DNA from: Chloroflexota bacterium
GTDB lineage: Bacteria; Chloroflexota; Dormibacteria; Aeolococcales; Aeolococcaceae
DNA: 12,265 nt
Direction of reading: 5' to 3'
Assembly (NCBI GenBank): GCA_003491925.1
Contig: DNAU01000042.1
Coordinates: 1-12,265, forward strand
Shown: in pieces, positions 7,057 through 12,265 of the stretch
Layout of the letters: each line of letters opens with the position of its first letter
Position numbering within the stretch: position 1 is the first letter of the stretch
The notes under the pieces: model-generated
The model's database searches: none
What the model saw: only the letters and a program-made list of their open reading frames with translations
What the model was told of the DNA's origin: nothing
Program-made: the position numbers and the translations under genes

Positions 7057-8238
7057 GTGCGCCCGTACATGCGACTCGGCGAGGTGCCCCGGAAGCGTCA
7101 CCTGCGCTTCGAGGTCGAGGGAGCGCCGCTCCACGAGGAGCTCTTCAGCCGCGGGGGTGACACCGGTCCGTCCTCTCTCCTCTATCACCGGCACATGCCG
7201 GAGGCTGTCCAGGACGTCGTCGAAGGCGACGCCGACGACACCTCGATGGAGAACGAGAAGGTCCACGAGCACGCCCTCCTCCAGGGTTTCCGGCTGCCGA
7301 CCCACGGCGACGCGATCACCGGCCGGCAGTGGCTGCTGGTCAACGGCGAGATCCGGATCGGCCTGCTGGTCCCGCAGCGGCAGCAGAGCGCCTTCCTGGT
7401 CGACGGCTCGGCCGACGACGTGCTCTTCGTCCACAGCGGGTCGGGGACGCTGCACACCCAGTTCGGGCGCCTCCGCTTCGACCACCACGACTACCTGGTG
7501 ATCCCGCGGGGGACGGTATACCGCGTCGAATTCGACCACCTCGAGGAGACCCGGGTGGTGGTGATGGAGGTCGCCGGGGCCGTCGACAGCCCGGACCACT
7601 ACCGCGCCCCCAACGGTCAGCTCACCGAGCTCGCCCCGTACAGCGAGCGCGACTTCCGCGGGCCCGAGACGCTGGAGCAGGGCGAGGGCACCTCGCAGCT
7701 CTGGCTCAAGCGAGACGGCCACATGTCCTGCTACTCGCTCGACCACCACCCCTTCGACGTGGTGGGGTGGGATGGCACCGTCTATCCGGTCGCCTTCAAC
7801 ATCCACGATTTCGAGGCAAGGACCGGACGGTTCCAGCTGCCCGCCGCGACCCACCAGACCTTCCAGGCCGCGGGCTGTGTGATCTGCTCGCTGGTGCCCC
7901 GCCAGCTCGCCTGGGACCCGGAGGCGGCGTCGCTCCCCTACCACCATTCGAACGTCGACCGGGACTCGGTCCGCTACCGCGTGGAGGGGAAGGACGGGGG
8001 CGGACCGGGTGTCCAGCCGGGCTCCTTCACCCACCATGTCGGCGGGCTGGCCCACGGACCGCAGCCGGGGGCGGCACCGAGATCGGAGGATCGCCCGGCC
8101 ACGACCGACGAGCTGGTGGTGATGATCGAGACCTCCCATCCCCTCCACCGCACCCAGGTCGCCCGCCAGGTGGTGGACACCACCTACCCCTTCTCCTGGC
8201 ATGACGGGGGCGCGCAGGGGTCGGGGTCACGGCGGTGA
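7057..8238 (+). CDS. hmgA: Homogentisate 1,2-dioxygenase family protein
   Basis: Family members are cupin-fold Fe(II) enzymes that open the homogentisate ring to maleylacetoacetate in tyrosine/phenylalanine catabolism. The 393 residues match the shorter bacterial branch. Recognisable blocks are GEVPRKRH (8-15), SSLLYHRH (39-46), HPFDVVGWDG (231-240), THQTF (265-269), VICSLVPR (275-282), PYHHSNVDRDSV (294-305), GLAHGPQPG (330-338) and YPFSW (377-381). His297 and His333 are likely metal ligands. The third, acidic ligand is unclear: relatives as I recall them read HSNVDSDEV, whereas this protein has Ser304 in place of the Glu, leaving Asp303. I chose GTG 7057 because RPYMRLGEVP lines up with the family N-terminus and a -10 lies just upstream. 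It overlaps the downstream aminotransferase by 4 nt. The exact substrate is not proven. Confidence 0.85.
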   Translation: MRPYMRLGEVPRKRHLRFEVEGAPLHEELFSRGGDTGPSSLLYHRHMPEAVQDVVEGDADDTSMENEKVHEHALLQGFRLPTHGDAITGRQWLLVNGEIRIGLLVPQRQQSAFLVDGSADDVLFVHSGSGTLHTQFGRLRFDHHDYLVIPRGTVYRVEFDHLEETRVVVMEVAGAVDSPDHYRAPNGQLTELAPYSERDFRGPETLEQGEGTSQLWLKRDGHMSCYSLDHHPFDVVGWDGTVYPVAFNIHDFEARTGRFQLPAATHQTFQAAGCVICSLVPRQLAWDPEAASLPYHHSNVDRDSVRYRVEGKDGGGPGVQPGSFTHHVGGLAHGPQPGAAPRSEDRPATTDELVVMIETSHPLHRTQVARQVVDTTYPFSWHDGGAQGSGSRR

Positions 8239-9467
8239 GCCCGTCGACGAGCGGCGGTCGCGGTGAGGCCGGGGGGCTGGGTGCCACGCCCATCGGCGAC
8301 AGCGCCGTCACCGCCTGGGTGCGCGGAGAGATCGAGGCCGGCGGCTGGGTCCGCGCCGGGGCGGCGACCGCCCAGCGGCTGCGGGAGCGATACGGCGCCG
8401 ACGCGGTGGCCGACCTCTCCCTGGGCCAGCCCCTGGAGGCACCGGAGGCGGTGCGCCAGGCCTTCAAGAGGGCTGCCGCGGCGGTCCGGCCGCGGCGGTT
8501 CGGGTACATGCCCAACCTCGGCTACCCCGAGCTGCGCGAGCGGATCGTCGAGGACGTCGACGTGGCCGGGGTGACCGCGCAGTCGGTGGCGGTGACGGTG
8601 GGGGCCGCGGGAGCCATCTCGATGGCGCTCCGGACCTTTGTCGAGGGCGGCAGCGAGGTGGTGGTGATCGCCCCCTACTTCTCCGAGTTCCGGCTCTACA
8701 GCGAGGTCTGCGGCCACCGGCTCCGGGTGGTCCGCGCCGCCGAGGACGGCGGGCTCGACCTGGAGGCGGTAGCGGCAGCGCTGAACGCCGGCACCGGGGC
8801 CCTCATCCTCAACACCCCCTGCAACCCGAGCGGGCACGTCACCACCGAGGCCGAGCTGCGGGAGCTCGGGGCCCTGCTCGACTCCCACCGCCGCACCACC
8901 GGTCGCCGGGTGCTGCTCATCGTCGACGAGGTGTACCGGCGGCTGATCTACCCGCCCCACCGCCGGGCCGAGCCCTTCCACCACCACGAGCACACGGTGC
9001 TCTGCCGCTCCTTCTCCAAGGACCTGGGGGTGGCCGGCGAGCGGATCGGCTACCTGGCCCTCCACCCCTCGCTGACCGGCGCCGAGAGCGAGGCCGGGAT
9101 GGCCCTCTCCCAGCGCGCCCTCGGCTACGTCAACGCCCCGGCGACAGCCCAGCTCGCGCTCCTGGAGCTGCCCAGCTGGGAGGCGGACGCCACCCCCTAC
9201 CGGGAGCGCCGCGACCTGATCGGGGCGGCGGTGGCGGCGGCCGGGCTGGAGGCGACCGAGTGCCAGGGTGGCCTCTACCTCTGGGTGCGCAGCCCCTGGG
9301 CGGACACCATGGCCTTCACCGCGGCACTGGCGGAGCAGCGTGCGGTGGTGGTTCCCGGGGTGGCCTTCGGGATCCCGGAGCGCTTCCGGATCTGCTTCAG
9401 CGTGGACCGGCCGGCCCTCCAGGTGGCCGCAGAGGCCCTCGCGAAGGTCTCGTCCCGGGCGGAGTAG
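8235..9467 (+). CDS. PLP-dependent class I/II aminotransferase (AspC-like)
   Basis: It transfers an amino group between an amino acid and a 2-oxo acid using pyridoxal phosphate. The 410 residues contain DLSLGQP (60-66), GYMPNLGYPELR (90-101), GAAGA (123-127), the cofactor-contacting NTPCNPSG (193-200, Asn197), VDEVYR (230-235, Asp231 and Tyr234), the Schiff-base lysine in SFSKDLG (259-265, Lys262), GERIGY (268-273) and the carboxylate-binding Arg385 in RFRI. The start is GTG 8235, which overlaps the preceding stop as GTGA; the next in-frame Met is residue 92, past essential sequence. The overlap implies co-expression with the dioxygenase homologue, so an aromatic amino acid donor such as tyrosine is a reasonable guess. 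Sequence alone cannot separate aspartate, aromatic or branched-chain specificity. Confidence 0.9.
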   Translation: MSPSTSGGRGEAGGLGATPIGDSAVTAWVRGEIEAGGWVRAGAATAQRLRERYGADAVADLSLGQPLEAPEAVRQAFKRAAAAVRPRRFGYMPNLGYPELRERIVEDVDVAGVTAQSVAVTVGAAGAISMALRTFVEGGSEVVVIAPYFSEFRLYSEVCGHRLRVVRAAEDGGLDLEAVAAALNAGTGALILNTPCNPSGHVTTEAELRELGALLDSHRRTTGRRVLLIVDEVYRRLIYPPHRRAEPFHHHEHTVLCRSFSKDLGVAGERIGYLALHPSLTGAESEAGMALSQRALGYVNAPATAQLALLELPSWEADATPYRERRDLIGAAVAAAGLEATECQGGLYLWVRSPWADTMAFTAALAEQRAVVVPGVAFGIPERFRICFSVDRPALQVAAEALAKVSSRAE

Positions 9468-9480
9468 GGGTCTTTGTTCC

Positions 9481-9490
9481 TTGTGCACAA
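9481..9490. promoter_or_regulatory. Perfect 10-bp palindrome, candidate operator of the transporter operon
   Basis: TTGTGCACAA is its own reverse complement. An outer C-G pair (9479/9492) extends it across one mismatch, and CTTTGT (9472-9477) can also pair with ACAAAG (9487-9492). It sits just upstream of the putative -35 of the binding-protein gene. I do not recognise the regulator. Confidence 0.45.
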
Positions 9491-9496
9491 AGCACA

Positions 9497-9526
9497 TGGA
9501 CTCCTCACCCGGTGCGGGCGCACAAT
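9497..9526 (+). promoter_or_regulatory. Candidate promoter of the amino acid transporter operon
   Basis: TGGACT (9497-9502) and CACAAT (9521-9526) are separated by 18 nt. They would place transcription start near 9533, a few nt before ATG 9537. No ribosome binding site precedes that ATG, which agrees with a nearly leaderless mRNA. Confidence 0.4.
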
Positions 9527-9536
9527 TCCCGTTCAA

Positions 9537-10523
9537 ATGCACGACACTCTCCGACCCGCCACCCTTGCCCGCGCTCGGCGGGCCGCCTTCGCCGTGCTGG
9601 CCCTGCCCCTGCTCGCGCTGAGCGCCTGTGGGAGCACCAGCCCGATCCTGACCAGCCCCCAGCCGGCTTCCCAGTCGAGCATCGCCGCCGAGATCCCGGC
9701 CGCGGTCAAGACGCTGGAGCCGTTCCAGATCGCGAGCGACGCGTCGTACGCGCCGAACGAGTATGTGAACGGAAGTGGACAGGTGGTCGGGTGGGACCTC
9801 GAGCTGGCCCAGGACGTCTGCTCCGTGCTCGGGGTCTCGTGCACCATCGCCAACGTCACCTTCGACGACATCATCCCCGCGCTGCTGGAGAAGAACCCCA
9901 AGTACGTGATGAGCTTCTCCAGCTTCACGCCCACGGCCAGCCGTGAGGCATCCGGGATCGACTTCATCACCTACTACCAGGCCGGCGAGTCCTGGCTGGC
10001 CAGAGTGGGAGGGCCGACGATCACGGCGGCGTCCCAGATGTGCGGCCACTCGGTGGCGGTGGAGTCGGGGACCGTCGAGGAGTCGGACGCCTACGGCTAC
10101 ATGGGTCAGAACCCCGGTGGCGGCGCGATCAAGGGGGACACCGACCACTGCACCGCGGCGGGACTTCAGGACATCAACGTGGAGAGCTTCACCACCCAGA
10201 CCGAGGCCAACGCCGCTCTGCTCAGCGGGCGGGCCGACTTCGGCTGGGCGGATCAGCCGGTCGCCGACTACCAGGTCAAACTGGAGCCCGGCAAGCTGCG
10301 GATCAGTGGCGAGCCCTGCAGCATCTATCCGTACGGGGTGGCCGTCGCCCACAAACTGGGCTTCGACAAGGCGATCGAGGACGCCATCACCTACCTGATC
10401 AACAACGGCTACTACTCGAAGATCCTGAGCAGCGCCGGCGTCACGGACGGCGGGGTCACCGCCTCGGACGTCGGGGTCAACAACAACAACCCGGTCGGCT
10501 CGACCTGTGTGCCCTCGTACTGA
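9537..10523 (+). CDS. Amino acid ABC transporter substrate-binding lipoprotein (solute-binding family 3)
   Basis: It captures a polar or charged amino acid outside the membrane and delivers it to the permease encoded next door. Residues 1-30 are a lipoprotein signal (RARR, then FAVLALPLLALS) ending in lipobox LSAC with Cys31. The family 3 fold is shown by FQIASDASYAPNEYV (63-77), VGWDLELAQDV (84-94), SFSSFTPTASREASGIDF (126-143) with Arg136 expected to hold the ligand carboxylate, SVAVESGTVEE (172-182), and ADFGWADQPVADY (233-245) with Asp239 as the likely amino-group contact. At 328 residues it is slightly long for the family. The mature protein has six further cysteines (95, 102, 169, 205, 261, 324), suggesting disulfides. 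ATG 9537 is chosen because it gives a normal signal peptide; earlier TTG/GTG codons add an implausible leader. The substrate is not determinable. Confidence 0.9.
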   Translation: MHDTLRPATLARARRAAFAVLALPLLALSACGSTSPILTSPQPASQSSIAAEIPAAVKTLEPFQIASDASYAPNEYVNGSGQVVGWDLELAQDVCSVLGVSCTIANVTFDDIIPALLEKNPKYVMSFSSFTPTASREASGIDFITYYQAGESWLARVGGPTITAASQMCGHSVAVESGTVEESDAYGYMGQNPGGGAIKGDTDHCTAAGLQDINVESFTTQTEANAALLSGRADFGWADQPVADYQVKLEPGKLRISGEPCSIYPYGVAVAHKLGFDKAIEDAITYLINNGYYSKILSSAGVTDGGVTASDVGVNNNNPVGSTCVPSY

Positions 10524-10532
10524 GGGCGCAGG

Positions 10533-10570
10533 CTCCCCACCCGGCGCGTGAGCCGGGGTCGGGCGGGGAG
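10533..10570 (+). terminator. Hairpin between binding-protein and permease genes
   Basis: CTCCCC (10533-10538) pairs with GGGGAG (10565-10570), and CCCGGC (10540-10545) pairs with GCCGGG (10552-10557) around a 6-nt loop. The bulge is asymmetric, with one base against seven. It begins 9 nt after the binding-protein stop and has no T-run. It could be a partial terminator or an mRNA-stabilising element keeping the binding protein in excess. Confidence 0.4.
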
Positions 10571-10586
10571 GAACGATGTGCTCGCC

Positions 10587-10592
10587 TAGGGT
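10587..10592 (+). promoter_or_regulatory. Candidate -10 for a leaderless permease transcript
   Basis: TAGGGT ends 9 nt before GTG 10602. The G-rich run 10593-10600 lies only 1 nt from the GTG, too close to act as a Shine-Dalgarno. The same bases contain the in-frame TAG that blocks any earlier start. Confidence 0.4.
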
Positions 10593-10601
10593 GAGGGGGG
10601 T

Positions 10602-11603
10602 GTGAGCGGGCTCACCGCGGACCCGGCGGTCCCTCCCGGGGCCGCCCGGCAGCGCCCCGCGGCGATCCGGGCCGTCCCCCTGCGCCACCCGTGGCGGTGG
10701 GTCGCGGCGGTGGTGGTTCTGCTGGTCCTCGCGGGCGTCATCGATACGTTCGTCACCGCGCCCCAGCTGCACTGGTCAGTTGTCGGACAGTACCTGTTCA
10801 ACGGCCAGATCCTGCAAGCCGCCGTGGTGACGGTGTACCTGACCGCCATCGCCATGATCGTCGGCGTCGGGTTGGGGGTCCTCCTGGCGGTGATGCGACT
10901 CTCCGTCAACCGGGTCATGTCCTCGGTGAGCTGGTTCTACATCTGGTTCTTCCGGGGCACCCCGGTGCTGGTCCAGCTCTTCTTCTGGTGGAACATCGCG
11001 ACCATCCTGCCCACCCTGTCGGTCGGCATCCCGTTCACCCACATCATGTGGTCGGAGTCCACCAACAAGCTCATCACCCCGCTCCTCGCGGCGATCCTCG
11101 GTCTCGGTCTCAACGAGGCCGCCTACATGGCGGAGATCGTCCGCGCCGGCATCATCTCGGTGGACCAGGGCCAGACCGAGGCGGCCCACGCCCTGGGGAT
11201 GAGGCGCCCCCTGGTGATGCGGCGGATCGTCCTGCCCCAGGCGATGCGGGTGATCGTCCCGCCGACCGGCAACGAGACCATCTCCATGCTCAAGACGACG
11301 TCGCTGGCGTACATCGCCACCGTGCACGAGCTGTTCTTCACCCAGCAGGAGATCTCCAACTTCAACTACCACATCATCGAGCTGGCGATCGTCGCCAGCA
11401 TCTGGTACCTGGCGATGTCCTCGGTGCTCACCGTCTTCCAGTACTACATCGAGCGCCACTTTGCCCGGGGCTCGGTCCGCGGGTTGCCGCCGACGCCGAT
11501 CCAGCGGCTCCGGCGCATGCTGTTCCAGTTCCACGAGCAGCCTCCGTTCGCCGCAGAGGTCGAACCCTGGCTCGAGCCTGGCCGGCCCCACTCCGGGATG
11601 TGA
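10602..11603 (+). CDS. Amino acid ABC transporter permease (HisM/GlnP type)
   Basis: This is the membrane channel subunit of a polar amino acid importer; a single permease gene here implies a homodimer. The 333 residues carry a Pro/Arg-rich cytoplasmic N-terminus (1-30), a first membrane segment at about 33-52, and further segments near 69-97, 111-135, 157-179 and 258-282. FFRGTPVLVQLFF (116-128) is typical of the family. The EAA loop that docks on the ATPase runs about 188-213, with EAAHALGM (193-200) and VLPQA (210-214). The C-terminus extends about 45 residues past the last segment and is Arg/Pro-rich, longer than usual for HisM-type permeases as I recall them. GTG 10602 is the first possible start after in-frame TAG 10587. 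The ATPase gene follows within 12 nt. Confidence 0.92.
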   Translation: MSGLTADPAVPPGAARQRPAAIRAVPLRHPWRWVAAVVVLLVLAGVIDTFVTAPQLHWSVVGQYLFNGQILQAAVVTVYLTAIAMIVGVGLGVLLAVMRLSVNRVMSSVSWFYIWFFRGTPVLVQLFFWWNIATILPTLSVGIPFTHIMWSESTNKLITPLLAAILGLGLNEAAYMAEIVRAGIISVDQGQTEAAHALGMRRPLVMRRIVLPQAMRVIVPPTGNETISMLKTTSLAYIATVHELFFTQQEISNFNYHIIELAIVASIWYLAMSSVLTVFQYYIERHFARGSVRGLPPTPIQRLRRMLFQFHEQPPFAAEVEPWLEPGRPHSGM

Positions 11604-11615
11604 GAATTGTCGATC

Positions 11616-12265
11616 ATGCCCACACCCATGGTCCGCGCCGAGGCGGTGCACAAGAGCTTCGGCCGCAACGAGGTGCTCCGCGGCATCGACCTCGAGGTGG
11701 CACCCCGGGAGGTTATGTGCATCATCGGCCCCTCGGGCTCGGGCAAGAGCACCTTCCTCCGCTGCATCAACCACCTGGAGAAGATCGACGCGGGGCGACT
11801 GTGGGTGGACGGTGAGCTGGTGGGCTATCGAGAGCGCGGTGGCCGGCTCCACGAGCTGTCCGACCGGGAGGTCTGCCAGAAGCGCTCCGAGATCGGCATG
11901 GTGTTCCAGAGCTTCAACCTCTTCCCCCACATGACCGCGCTGGAGAATGTCATCGAGGCGCCGGTCCGGGTCAAGCGAGAGACGGCCGCGGCGGCGTCGG
12001 AACGGGCTCGGGCGCTCCTCGACCGCGTCGGCCTCGGCGACCGGCTGGACGCCCACCCCCGCCAGCTCTCGGGCGGCCAGCAGCAGCGGGTGGCCATCGC
12101 CCGGGCGCTGGCGATGCAGCCCAAGCTGATGCTCTTCGACGAGCCGACCTCGGCGCTCGACCCGGAGCTGGTCGGCGACGTGCTCAACGTCATGCGCAGC
12201 CTGGCCGAGGAGGGGATGACCATGATCGTGGTCACCCACGAGATGGGGTTCGCCCGCGAGGTGGG
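11616..12265 (+). CDS. Amino acid ABC transporter ATP-binding protein (3' end beyond right edge)
   Basis: This is the cytoplasmic ATPase that powers the importer. The 216 complete codons in the window include Walker [10 protein letters not shown] (38-46, Lys44), the Q-loop in [18 protein letters not shown] (95-112, Gln98), the ABC signature LSGGQQQ (151-157), Walker B LMLFDEP (171-177), the D-loop SALD (179-182) and the switch His208 in VTHEM. The [13 protein letters not shown] stretch and a long loop before it (residues 66-90) are typical of GlnQ/HisP-type polar amino acid ATPases. About 30-45 residues are missing at the right edge. The start could instead be TTG 11607, 3 nt after the permease stop; I prefer ATG 11616, with ATG 11628 also possible. 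It is clearly co-transcribed with the permease. Confidence 0.92.
   Translation, partial: MPTPMVRAEAVHKSFGRNEVLRGIDLEVAPREVMCIIGPSGSGKSTFLRCINHLEKIDAGRLWVDGELVGYRERGGRLHELSDREVCQKRSEIGMVFQSFNLFPHMTALENVIEAPVRVKRETAAAASERARALLDRVGLGDRLDAHPRQLSGGQQQRVAIARALAMQPKLMLFDEPTSALDPELVGDVLNVMRSLAEEGMTMIVVTHEMGFAREV

Noticed and set aside
7069..7071. ATG 7069 as start of the dioxygenase-family gene
   Set aside because: It would remove the RPY residues that match the family N-terminus, and the -10 element is positioned for GTG 7057.
9468..9536. Riboswitch or T-box leader before the binding-protein gene
   Set aside because: Only 69 nt are available, with one short palindrome and a promoter-like pair; there is no conserved aptamer or specifier structure.
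8184..10772. 862-residue minus-strand open frame
   Set aside because: It spans three well-supported plus-strand genes and two intergenic gaps, and its composition (His, Arg, Gly, Asp, Pro) is that of an antisense shadow with no domain.
10776..12239. 487-residue minus-strand open frame
   Set aside because: It is antisense to the permease and ATPase genes, whose motifs are unmistakable. The translation is low-complexity His/Asp/Arg-rich.

Overview
The window is GC-rich and gene-dense. It reads as chromosomal DNA from a high-GC soil-type bacterium, most likely Actinomycetota or a Dormibacterota/Chloroflexota relative. The hints are extreme GC codon bias, TANNNT-type -10 elements set directly against GTG starts, an Asp-box propeller lipoprotein and an actinobacterial-style homogentisate dioxygenase homologue. 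The phylum is inference. I see no tRNA, rRNA, CRISPR array, insertion sequence or phage gene.

Layout: (1) 1-3175, minus strand: the N-terminal 1058 residues of a very large secreted protein (signal peptide, L-type lectin-like head, then DUF11-like and bacterial Ig-like repeats), running off the left edge. (2) 3413-5531: a divergent sugar-metabolism pair, a short-form 6-phosphogluconate dehydrogenase (minus) and a ROK-family sugar kinase (plus), sharing a 112-nt promoter region. (3) 5647-6882, minus: a lipoprotein with five Asp-box motifs, convergent with the kinase. (4) 7057-9467, plus: a homogentisate 1,2-dioxygenase-family protein and a class I/II aminotransferase, overlapping by 4 nt and so probably translationally coupled. 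(5) 9537-12265, plus: a polar amino acid ABC importer (lipoprotein binding protein, permease, ATPase), the ATPase truncated by the right edge.

How the genes may work together: blocks 4 and 5 suggest amino acid uptake feeding transamination and ring cleavage, plausibly of an aromatic amino acid such as tyrosine. The linking enzyme, 4-hydroxyphenylpyruvate dioxygenase, is not in the window, so this is inference. The kinase and 6PGDH fit hexose phosphorylation and pentose-phosphate flow. Several plus-strand units appear leaderless or nearly so (GTG 7057, GTG 10602, ATG 9537).

I did not find a clearly new biological system. The points most worth a second look are the lectin-headed adhesin, the non-canonical metal-ligand region of the dioxygenase homologue, a perfect palindrome upstream of the binding-protein gene, and a long hairpin between the binding-protein and permease genes.
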